DNA from: Stramonita haemastoma
Taxonomy: Eukaryota > Mollusca > Gastropoda > Neogastropoda > Muricidae
Direction of reading: 5' to 3'
Assembly: GCA_030674155.1 (NCBI GenBank)
Contig: CM060323.1
Location: forward strand, 41,293,485 to 41,355,984
DNA: 62,500 bases
This document shows positions 34,501-45,222 of this stretch, piece after piece; the first letter of the stretch is position 1, and every line of letters starts with the position of its first letter. Made by a program: the position numbers and the translations under genes. The notes below the pieces were generated by a model that searched no databases, had not been told where the DNA came from, and saw only the letters and a program-made list of their open reading frames with translations.

Positions 34501-36474
34501 GAATCTCGGAATGGTTAAAAGTTGATAATGGTAATTTGAACATATCTTTGTTCTTTATTTGTAGAAAGTTGTCTTTTATAAATCTCATTTAGGAATCTCC
34601 AGTTTTAAAAAATACTGATATTACTTCACCAATCAAGTATTTGTACAGATCATTAATTTTTTTCCTCCTTTTAGACATAATCTACTTTCCCTGAAATTAA
34701 TTGAGTAAGTAGAACTAGTGCTAGATCAAGCTGTAGTAAGACATGTGGATTATAACGATGAAATGTGTGAAAACCAAGAGGCGGGAGAGAACAGCAGAAG
34801 GCACAAGCTAAACATGGGAAGAAGTTGGATCCTAAACCCACTCTGGATACAATGGATGGTGTCATTCCCTAAACCATGGATACTCCGGTCTCAAAGGAAC
34901 TGAAAAAAGTGGAATAAACACCCAACTAAAATCACTGTCCTGGGAGAGAGAATCTCTCAGAACAGATAATGACCGCCTGCTGAACAATAAACCCTCAAAC
35001 TTAGGGGGAAACTGGTTATCACAGGTAACAAAATCAATATATTTAAATGTTCATAACGTCGTATGGTGACAGTTGTCTTGTCATTTTAATTTGTTAGTGA
35101 GTAATCTAAAAGAAAAGGCATTTTGATTCCTAAATAGTGATGTGGTTTTAGAAAATCATTTCGATTCTAAACGATGTACTTCTGTTATGTTAGACTATCA
35201 CGAGTGCTTTGATGTATAAAAAAGAAAAGGTAATAAAAATGGAAAGAAAAAACCTTAGTGAAAAAGTATCAAGGCAATAAACCAGATGTTTTGATATGGA
35301 AACTTAAACCTTGCATCAGACTGGTTGATTTGAAACAGGGCAGCTAAGCATCAACAGTTTGTTTGAATAAGGAACTGCTTTATAATACTCTAGGGCTTCA
35401 AACAAAACTAAAAAAAAAAAAAAAAAAAAGGTTTTAAAACTACTTTTATAAAACAGGTGTTCGTGTTATATCAAAATGCCTTTTCATCTCGATGATTAAA
35501 ATTCAAATGAAACCTTTTTTTTTTACAAAGTGTTGTACTAGCATTCTGTAAGTTCTAGTCACATAAATTTGTGATTTTCATTTTGATTGTACAAAATGGT
35601 AACTTTAGTGAAATGACTGCTAAAGATAATTTTCTGCTGCAAGATCTGATATGTGATTTAAATAAGTTTTCAGTTTTTGTCATTTACTTTCTATAAAAAA
35701 CAAATTGTTGAACATTACTTTCCTTGGTTTTCTTTGAAATAAGGAGCAAAAGATTATGACCACAAATTTTAAAAAAAAGCAAAAAAAAAAAGCATTTTAT
35801 GCCGCTATGAAAGTATGTTTTACAATGTAAAAAAATTGAAAGTTAAATATTTATAATTGAAAGTTGATTATACTACTCAAGATTTGAAATGCATCCAACT
35901 GTTATGTGTGATATGTGTTTGTAACATGCTGATTGTATTAGGGAACAAAAATGTAACATTGATTTTATAATTCAATGATTTTGCTGAATGCATGCAATGT
36001 GGCATTTAAGAATTTATTTTTGATTTTTAATAATAGGAATATTAGTATGCTTAAGACCAAAGTAGTTTGCAAATTTTATTGCTCTCAAATCACATATTGG
36101 GGCTAACTTTTGAATATATTTTGAGTTTGTATTTCAAGAAAGATTAAAAAAAAAATTGTTAGTGAAAATCCCTATGCACTACGGTATTTGTAGAAAGTAA
36201 ATCTCTCTGAATAACTTCACAAACAAACTTGTAAGTGATCATTAAAAATGGCCATCGTAGGGTGCAAGAAATTACAAAAAGTAACCCAGAAAAACACAGC
36301 AGTTTTTATTGTAAATTGAAAAATATTTCAAACTAAAATATTGATGGCTGCAGCTTTTGAAGTCCCGAGTATTTTAAGTGAATGGGTTTATCATGAGTTA
36401 TGATTTTCATGTCATGTCATGTCATGTATTCTTTGATTACCCAATATTTAATCATGACGTGTTTGTATTTTCAG
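31599..36474 (+). other. AT-rich 3' flank of KHDRBS: probable long 3' UTR and/or UTR intron
   Basis: About 4.9 kb of AT-rich sequence without convincing coding exons, SINEs or minisatellites, in contrast to the repeat-laden DNA elsewhere. Several AATAAA signals occur (for example 32222 and 32612). A possible donor CAG|GTACGG lies at 31707/31708, 109 nt after the stop codon. Whether this is one long UTR, a UTR intron or both cannot be decided without transcripts. Confidence 0.5.
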
Positions 36475-36606
36475 AGTACTGGAGGTGAAGATGAAGGGGA
36501 GAGCAGCACATTTCCAGGACAAAGCTGCCACTGTCAGTCAGCCCCTCACGCAGGGACTAACCAGAATTTATTGGTCACGCTAACCACCAATTCTTGACGG
36601 AATAAA
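36475..36606 (+). other. candidate 3'-terminal UTR exon with AATAAA
   Basis: A pyrimidine-rich acceptor (TTTGTATTTTCAG) precedes 36475. The following GC-richer 130 bases end at AATAAA (36601-36606). The composition change and the acceptor-to-polyA arrangement look like a terminal exon. It could be spliced from 31707 in the KHDRBS mRNA or belong to an unrelated transcript. The short open frame here is not recognisable. Confidence 0.35.
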
Positions 36607-37244
36607 ATGGTGAAAATATTTGGTTTTGTTTTGTTTTTGTTCTTGTACTTGTCATGAGGTTTGAATGAGAAGGGAAGCTTGTGAAATGGTTGAAACCAAA
36701 ATGTGTGAATGGAAGAAAGTTGAAAGAGTATGAATTGTGTGCAACCCATAGTATTTAAAAAAAAAAAAAAAAAAAAGCCATGGCTATCCAGCATTTTGAT
36801 ATAATGATAAAACAATTGTTAATGCAATTATTGCTTCTTCAGACTATTTCAACGGCGGTTTTATGAAAGAAGATGTCTATTATGGACACATCGCTACCAG
36901 CTTATATTCATAATGGACTTGTTTCCTCTCTTTATAGAATAGATAATATTGTCTCCCAATCAAAGAAATGAAAAGTATGCGTCGGCCAGAATATATTAGG
37001 GATTTTTATTTCACAACATTACATAACCAGTATACACTGTAGTTGAGATCACCTTTTGTGGTTCATGAAACAACTCCCACAACCGAACAACAGGTTTCTC
37101 ATCCTACAACAATGCCTCACTTGGCAGACCTAAGTGTAAGCAATATTTTAGGTAGCACTATCGACGAAGCAATAAAGCCCACATCTCACACCTTGAGCTT
37201 ACAGATTTTTCTTGATGTAGGGGTCACAAGGCACAACTAGGTGA
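36607..37244. other. intergenic stretch, no gene seen
   Basis: AT-rich with a 21-bp poly-A at 36758. Open frames are short and unrecognised. Confidence 0.5.
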
Positions 37245-37562
37245 TGGGATAGCCTAGTGGTCAGAACATTTTGCTCGCAATTTGACAACCCAGGTTCGAT
37301 TCCTGTTCAAGGGGATTTTTCCCTTTAGCTAACATCAGTGCTGACACCACTCTCCCCCAAAGTCCTTCGGATGAGACTGTAAACTGAGGCCCCATGTGCG
37401 AACGCATACAGAGCATCTTGTGCACACCTAAAGTCCTGTTCCGCTTTTCATACAAGTAGGCCATTGTGCCGGTGGGAACATGACTACAAAATTGCATACA
37501 CACAGGGACTGGATGTAAAACACATGAGTGCTTATTCCATTATCCTCCCAAAAAAAGAAAAT
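37245..37562 (+). mobile_element. tRNA-derived SINE, family A
   Basis: GGGATAGCCTAGTGGTCAGA, GGTTCGATTCC, TTAGCTAACATCAGTGCTGA, core CCTTCGGATGAGACTGTAAA, tail TTATTCCATTATCCTC. Confidence 0.93.
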
Positions 37563-38114
37563 ATGAATAAGGCACAGCTTCCCAATTTTGTCGATGCAGC
37601 TCATCAGAATGACTGATGACAAAAAAAAGACCCACCCCAAAACTTGCATTCAAAGAATCAAACAACAATTAGATGTATTGCTTTGAGGGTAAATTTTAAT
37701 TGATGGGACGATCACAGACTTCTGGGAGCCTAATTAACTCTGAAAATATCTGCTAAGGATAACAGTTAATTCAATTCAGGATATTCCTTGGGAAATCCTT
37801 TGGTTTAATCTTCACTTTCAAGAAAGAAAGGACAAAATCGCTTATCTCTAAAAGACAAAAGAAGGGGGGGTGTTGCTCAATGACAGAATTAGTGGTTGGT
37901 TAGCACAAAACGCCTGAAATGTAGAATACTGCTTATGCTCAGAAAGCCCTGTATTTCTAGTCGGGACAGGTCATAGGTTAAATCCTATGGTCCAGAGAGC
38001 CAACCTTGAACCATACAAAGTGTAGAAAGAAAATGGTGAAATTTGAAATGAGCTTATTACACATATCTTACAAATAACACCAGAAATGAGTGTGACTTGC
38101 GCTTCTAGAAAGGT

Positions 38115-38510
38115 GAATTGTTGGTCTAGAAGTTATGCAACTGTGTAGAAAGCGAAAAGTCCTGGTCGGAAGTGTGAGCCAGAAACTTCCTCCCCCCCCC
38201 CGATCCATTTGACCTTGAGTGGTAGTCTGGGTGCTAGTCTTCCAGATGAGACAAACAGAGGTCCTGTGTGTTACAATTAATCTAGCACACACCAAAGAAC
38301 CCATAACAAGAGTTTTCCCTGGCAAAATTCTGTTAAAAGAGCCACTCTAATAGGGAAACAAATACAGTTGCAGACAGGAATCAAAAAGAAAAAAATAATG
38401 GGTGGCGCTGCTCTTGTGACGACGCACTCTTCCTGGAAGGTTGAGGGGGGGGGGGAGTGTCAGCCCGAATCTTACATAGAGAAATCTGCTGTGACTTAGC
38501 CCTGTTGCAT
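38115..38510 (+). mobile_element. tRNA-derived SINE, family B (diverged head)
   Basis: GTGTAGAAAGCGAAAAG, TAGTCTGGGTGCTAGTCTTC, CAGTTGCAGACAGGAAT and TGACGACGCACTCTTCCTGG match copy 14348-14770. Confidence 0.88.
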
Positions 38511-40270
38511 TCGGATTCTCTGAACAGAAATTGCCCCTAGATTTTGCATTCCATCACAAAATCAGGTCGGGCACATATGCTCGCTTGCCTTTTCCTAAAT
38601 AGCTACCAGCAGCTATAATTACTTGGGGACTCGCAACAGGCTCTGTGCCTCTGGCCTGATAGAGCTTCAGCATGTGGTAGCGATCAGTGAAGGTTACTGC
38701 GTAATGGACAACTACTGTGTGTAAATCCTGGCAAATCCCAGGTCAGGACTAAAAGGGTTAAATTAAAGTGGTAAAAAATAGAAGAAAGAAAAGAAAGAAA
38801 TAATGCCTTGGAGGGAGGGGAATTATCCCTTGTGGTTATTGACTGGATCCAGGAAGGTTTGAATCCCATATAAGTCGCAGGAATTTTTTTTGACTCCATT
38901 TGGCTTCCTATCCAGGGTGTCATTAGGTGGTGTCCTGCATAATGTCCACTCACAACACCACCAAAGTGAACAAGCAGCAGTGCAGAGCCCCTCAGGCTGG
39001 TGGCCCAGAGGCGGCCTGACAGTAATGGGCTCCCTGTGGCAGTGTGGACTTTCCAACCTTGAAGATAACTTAGATTGAACATAACGAATACGGTTATGGC
39101 TGGGCTGGAGAGATCAGAATGAACAGTGTGGAAACAGCAAGACGGGAACATGACAGAAGATGAAGCAGCAAAGAAAAAGGAAATGATCTCTAATATTGAG
39201 GTAATACCAAAGCATCATTCTTAGTGAATCCTACACCTTTCACTTTACATACACACACACGCACAGACACAAAATGCCAATTCTATATTTGCTCCCTTTT
39301 TATTACAGAGGAATATATCGATGTGACAATTTTTTTTCACAAGTATATGTTTGAGTCAAGCTGTTCCTTTCATTTCATGTTTAGAGCCCCACTGACCAGA
39401 GCCAAGCTTTTGAAAACAAAAAGTTCCAATGATTCATTTTCACCATTATTACAGAGGGGAGATGATACCGTTTCAAGGAACAGAAAGAACATACAATTTA
39501 TTGCATTCATTTCTTATTTTGTACAGGCGAGTTTTGCAAGGCATGAAAGAGCTAACCTGCAGGTAATGATTTCGCTGGAGATAAGTGACCTATTACATAC
39601 TTTTAATTTTCTAAGGACTTAATCATTTAAAAGTGAGCAGATAAATGACTATATCCACATAATAAATTAGGACAAAAACAAGTATGCAGTTGTCAATCTC
39701 ATTATGTGTAAAGTATAAGTATGTGCACACAAAAAAATACAAGAAGCAAAGATGTACAAACGAATGTGTCAAAACGTTTTGGTTAAAAATGTCCACATCC
39801 TGATGTCACCCTGAAATGGTAGATAATATGCATATAGTGATGAAGTGAAAACGCACTCAGTGGTACACACAACATGCACACAAACATGAACACACCTGTA
39901 CAAGATAAAGCAACAAATTCCAGGCATGCAGTGTCAATGTACATGTACAAATATTAAGTGTAAAACCGACCTTTATGAGGTCTCATGATATCCACTCATG
40001 TTTTCTCTCGTCATCTATTTAGAAATGTAAAAAAAAAAAGATGGAAAGCCTCTTAACCATCTGAGATATAATGCAAGGTAAACAAACAAACAAAAAAAAA
40101 GTAAATATGCATTACTTCAGGAGTTTTTGTACATGGCACAGGCATGGCAATCTACATCATATCACAATAACTTTACTGAGCATTAACACATACATAAAGT
40201 ATATGACTAAATAGGCTGAAATGGGAAAGGGGGGGGGGGGGGGGGGGGGGGGGCACATGCCACCTCAAAG
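38511..40270. other. intergenic or MFSD1 3'-flank stretch, no gene seen
   Basis: Short frames without recognisable similarity; a poly-G tract at 40229-40252. Confidence 0.5.
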
Positions 40271-40274
40271 AGGG

Positions 40275-40618
40275 AATGGGATAGCCTGGTAGTCAGATTA
40301 ATGCGCTCATGATCTGCTGACCCAGGTTTGAAACTAGTTAGAGAGGATTTTTCCTCTAGAATTAACATCAGTGCCTACTTCACTCCCCTCAAAAGTCCTT
40401 CGGATGAGACTATAAACCGAGGTCCTGTGTGCGAATGCACAAAGAACATCTTGCACACATGTTAAGCCCTGATCCACTTTTTGGAAGAGTATGCCATTGT
40501 GTGCTGATGGGAACGGATGACAGAATTTACAAAAGTACATACACACAGGGACTAGATGTAAAAAAAAAAAAACCCACATGAGTGCTTATTCCATTCTCCT
40601 CAAAATAAAAGAATTAAA
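40275..40618 (+). mobile_element. tRNA-derived SINE, family A
   Basis: GGGATAGCCTGGTAGTCAGA head, GGTTTGAAACTAG B-box remnant, core CCTTCGGATGAGACTATAAA and TTATTCCATTCTCCTCAAAA tail. Confidence 0.9.
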
Positions 40619-41329
40619 AAATGAATAGATAAAAAAGAAAGCATAACCAAATTTTAAATCCAAGGTTACTTGCACCATTGGATAGGTAATGTTAGGTGTG
40701 ACAGACTTATGTAAACTGCAAATATTCACATGACATTCCTTGAAATGTTCAATTCAGATTTTGAATGAAAGTCTGATATTATGCTTCCTTTTTAAGTCAA
40801 AATTAAACATTTCAAAGATTTTTTTTCTTCACATCTACATTAGCAAGGGTGAAACTTTTACACCTGAAGTTAGGGGATAATGAAAAATTCTATAGTCAAC
40901 AATTGTGAAAAATACTTCCTGTTAACATGAGAAATGTTTACATATTGGAAGAACACACACCATGTACTACACTGCACGCATCATAAGTAAAAACACATCA
41001 TTTTCTGACAGTTTGTGGTAATACCCAACTTAAGTATTTTATCATCAGCAGTTGACTTGTATACATTACCATTATCTGTTATATATACCATTCTCTCCAA
41101 TCAGCAGCAGTCATTCACTTGAACATTCATGAAAATAATGTAAACTTTTCTCATAATCTGTAGTCATGTCTGTCGCCAGTTTTTGTAAACAACAAACTAA
41201 AGAAAAATAAATATGTTGGGTTCCACACATTGAATAGACTGAGAAAAATCTGGTCATATTGCCAGGTATTCCATTGTGGGGGGTATGGTATCCAGTAGAC
41301 TATTTTCATCATTTAACTCTACAATCTGG

Positions 41330-41455
41330 GCCAAGCTTTCTCATCATTTCTTTACAATGTATTCTTAGATGTTGTCATAATTTCTTTACAATGTATTCTT
41401 AGATGTTGTCATCATTTCTTTACAATGTATTCTTAGATGTTGTCATCATTTTTTT
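41330..41455 (+). repeat. 37-bp tandem triplication
   Basis: TTCTTTACAATGTATTCTTA plus GATGTTGTCAT, three direct units, with a fourth partial unit after them. Confidence 0.92.
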
Positions 41456-41630
41456 TACAATGCTGTGGACTATTTTTGTTTCGTGATCACAAGAAAGGTC
41501 TGTCCATAGAATCATGTGTTTCAGTTTGTTAGGTCACCAACTTCCATGTCAGAAGCATGCATATTCAGTCCTCATCCTCAGTCTTTGTAATATCCGTCAT
41601 TGAACACCACCACTTTATAAAACCCTTCAC

Positions 41631-41860
41631 AGGGTGGATGGCCTAGTGGATTGAACCTGGGTTTGAGTCACCACTGAAACACCCCTTCAAGGTATATAAA
41701 ATCATTTCCCCTGGAGTTAACATCAGCATGGCTCAACTCTCCCTTAAGTCCTTTGGATGAACTTATAAACTGAGACCCAGTGTGCAAACGTAAGCAGATC
41801 AATTTATTTTGCACGCTCTAAAACCAGTTCTGCCTATCGGAAAAGTAGGCTGTTCATTCC
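41631..41860 (+). mobile_element. tRNA-derived SINE, family A (diverged)
   Basis: GGATGGCCTAGTGGATTGAA, CTGGAGTTAACATCAGCATG and CTTTGGATGAACTTATAAAC; the tail is degraded. Confidence 0.75.
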
Positions 41861-41929
41861 AATAAAAAAAAAGCTGACCAAAAAATATCTTTAAAAAATG
41901 CATGTACATTGGTATCATGTTTAGACATC

Positions 41930-42040
41930 AACCTTGGAAGTCAGAATGTGGCTACCTTAATTAATGGCAGGCCAAAACAGTTACATACACACACAATCTC
42001 ACCATGGATGAACCTCGGAGCTCTAGCCGAGGAACAACAT
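41930..42040 (+). repeat. family D short dispersed repeat
   Basis: GAAGTCAGAATGTGGCTACC to GAACCTCGGAGCTCTAGCCG. Confidence 0.78.
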
Positions 42041-43635
42041 CAACAATAACAACAACAACAACAAAAGCAAAAACCAAACACTTCCAAGACCATCGTCGCC
42101 TTTTTTCTTTGGTGTACCAGTGAAAAGGATGACCATCAATGAATAACTTGAATGGCAAGGTTGTGATGGTCAATAGTCTGTTTTAAAAAAAAAAAAAAAA
42201 ACCCAAGAAAGGAAATAAAATACAGTTTCAGCTGCCAGAGAGGGAGACACATTATCATATTATTATCATCGTTATTGATGCAGCCCCCCATAGCAACACT
42301 TAAGTCCTGGCTGATCAATACAGAGTCTGGAATAACATGAAATATAAAAGAGTATAAAACAAAAATTTGTCATCCCGAATCTGCTAAAAATCTTATTTAC
42401 AAGATAAAGAAAATAAGTCAAGCCTTCCTACTTGTGCATTGGCAAATCATGTTTACTTCTGTCAAACAATCTGGTCATTTCAAAAGTTTTAGGTAGAACC
42501 CTGGAGTTATCTTAAAAATGCTTGATCTGACTGATACTTTATACAAATCAGATGAGGGTGTGTGTGTGTGTGTGTGCTGCGTGTCGGGGTGTGTGTGTGG
42601 GTGTGAGTGGTGTAGAGGGGGGAAGGAGAATGATTAAGGGGAGAGTGTCCTTTTAGTCTGAAAAAGCCTTTATCCGAATATCAGATCAGATTTAGATACA
42701 TGATATATTTTGAAATCTAAATAACAAGTGCTGTCTCCACTCTTCACCCCCCTGCCCCCCACCCCCCATATTTTTTTTAAGAAGCCCAAACACTTGAGTG
42801 AAAACGGTGCCCCTTAAAGTTGTCTAAGGTGCACGACAAAAACAGTTGCTTTTCTTTTTGTCTATTTTTTTTAACATTTTGTAGAATTTTGAGCACACAG
42901 CTGTCAGTTTCCCACACTTTCAGCAAATACCTCTTTCACTCATCTCAGCCCAGTCGGTGCTATTTATAGCAGGAACTGACCACACTTGGACTTGGTAAAA
43001 GGAAAGGGCAGGCTAATTTTAGCATGGGACCTGCACCCTTGACTGGATTTGTATCCTGTGAGCACTCATTACTTTTCACACTGTCTCAAATCCTTAAGGG
43101 AAAAAAAACCTGAAGCAGTTTTTGGAATGCAATATTTTCTTGGATGTACAACTCATCATGAAGATTGTAAATAACTGACATTCTTGGTGTATTTCACTTG
43201 AAACAAGCTGTAAAATCTGCACGCTTCTTTATGTTCCAGCCGACAAGAAATACATTTTGATATACATGATAGGTCTATATTTGTGTGTGCACACACCAGT
43301 GACTAAGGGGTTACATATATTCTAAGCTGCAGCTGCTTCAAATGTCACAGGCTAACTACAAGGAAAATGTAATATCAAGATTTGATCACCGAAATCATTG
43401 CAGAAGAAGAGTATGATATCACCCTGAGAGTTTTAATGACTTATTCTTCAGTAAAGACAAAACCCTGAACAATACTGACAAAATAAGTTCAATGCCAGGT
43501 TACTTCATTCAGCAGCTTTAAAACAAACAAAAAAAGCAAACAAGAAACACCGACAATCCCCTCTCCTCCCTGAAAAAAACCCCATTACCACATAGAAAAG
43601 GAAAATCTTCAAACCATGGTCTTTCAATACTGCAT
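42041..43635. other. MFSD1 3'-flank stretch, no gene seen
   Basis: Mostly unique AT-rich DNA 0.7-2.3 kb beyond the MFSD1 stop codon; part may be its 3' UTR. An imperfect GT run lies at 42557-42612. Confidence 0.45.
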
Positions 43636-43639
43636 TAGT

Positions 43640-43641
43640 CA

Positions 43642-43711
<70 letters not shown>

Positions 43712-43930
43712 ATGTGTGTGTGTGTACATGTGTGTGTGTGTGTGTGTCTGTGTCTGTGTGTCTCACTCTGTGTGTCTGTGTGAGCGTGTGTGTGTTTCCG
43801 TGAGTGTGTGTGTGTTTCCATGCATGCATGTATGTTTCCATGCATGCATGTATGTTTCCATGCATGCATGTGTACATGTGTACATATGATCGTGTGTGCA
43901 TGCGTGCATGTATGTGCATGCATGTGTTAT
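43640..43930. repeat. (TG)n with (ATGC/TGCATG) variants
   Basis: About 170 bp of TG with TACATG and TCTG interruptions, then three TTTCCATGCATGCATGTATG-type units. Confidence 0.96.
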
Positions 43931-44069
43931 AATTTGCTACTACAATGCTGCGCAATATACTGTTTCAATGTATGGTACAAGTTCTTTTTATAGTCCCTCA
44001 CCCACGAAAACTTTCTCCTTTCACTGTACAAATCCACATCCTTCTGGCACTGCCTCCACCCATGCCTGA

Positions 44070-44135
44070 ACCTCTCTCTCTCTCTCTCTCTCTCTCTGCC
44101 TCTCTCTCTCTCTCTCTCTCCTCTCTTGTCTCCTC

Positions 44136-44179
<44 letters not shown>

Positions 44180-44262
44180 CTTCTCTCTCTCTCTCTCTGT
44201 CTGTCTCGTCTTCTCGTCTCTCTTCTCTCTCTCTCTCTCTCTCTGTCTTCTCTCTCTCTCCC

Positions 44263-44293
<31 letters not shown>

Positions 44294-44352
44294 CCTCTCT
44301 CTCTCCTCTCTCTCTCATCTCTCTCTCCTCTCTCTCTCCTCTCTCCCCTCCT
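44070..44352. repeat. imperfect (TC)n tract ending next to the MFSD1 stop codon
   Basis: A 280-bp pyrimidine tract on + (GA-rich in the MFSD1 mRNA sense), starting 6 bp beyond the stop codon. If transcribed it makes the proximal 3' UTR a long GA repeat. Confidence 0.95.
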
Positions 44353-44357
44353 GTTGC

Positions 44358-44504
44358 TCAGTTGATGTGATATCTTCGGCCAGGGAGCAGTGGGTCGGTC
44401 TCATGCTCTCCCGATTCGTCAGGGGAGGCTGGTTCTCTGAAGAGCTGTTCCTTCTGCTCTAGTATCTGCCGCTTCTGCTTGCGGCTGATGTTCAGAATGC
44501 CGTT
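44358..44504 (-). CDS. MFSD1: MFSD1 terminal coding exon 13 (cytosolic tail)
   Basis: Residues 461-508: [20 protein letters not shown], then [21 protein letters not shown] and TGA. NG-LN-S-R-R matches the GGNLNYSARQRE tail of vertebrate MFSD1. ETDPLL fits [DE]xxxL[LI], an adaptor-binding lysosomal sorting signal. Confidence 0.9.
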   Translation of the reverse strand, partial: NGILNISRKQKRQILEQKEQLFREPASPDESGEHETDPLLPGRRYHIN

Positions 44505-44608
44505 CTGAAACAGGCACATTAAGGGGGACTCATTTCAGGATCATGGACTTCCATATGTATATATGTATGTATAGAAAAACTGGCCTAGGCCCTGGAGACG
44601 ATGAGGGT

Positions 44609-44677
<69 letters not shown>

Positions 44678-44892
44678 CGTGCGTGCGTGTGTGTGACACA
44701 GACAAACAGACACAGACACACACACACATGCACACACACAAGCAAACACACACACACACACACACGCACACACACACACACACACACAACACATACACAC
44801 ACACACACGCATACACACACACACACATCCGGTATCACTTTATGTGGAAGGACCTAAAATTGAAGACTACTACTACACACACACACAACACA

Positions 44893-44923
<31 letters not shown>

Positions 44924-45175
44924 CTACCTCCACACACGCACACATACACACACACACCTACCCCCACACATGCACAGACAAATACACACTCACACTTACA
45001 CACACAGAGTCTAAACCTACCCTCTTTTTGTCCACAATGTTGAGGATGACAGTGACGGCCATACAGGCCAGCATGTTAGCCAGCAGGAAAATCATCACAT
45101 ATTTCCATCGCTCCAAACGCAGAGCCGCTGCAGCATCACTGCAAATACACACACATGCACACACGCACACACGCA

Positions 45176-45222
<47 letters not shown>

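Noticed and set aside
43998..44318. Arg/Glu-rich 106-codon minus-strand frame after MFSD1
   Set aside because: Translation of an imperfect (GA)n tract lying beyond the MFSD1 stop codon.
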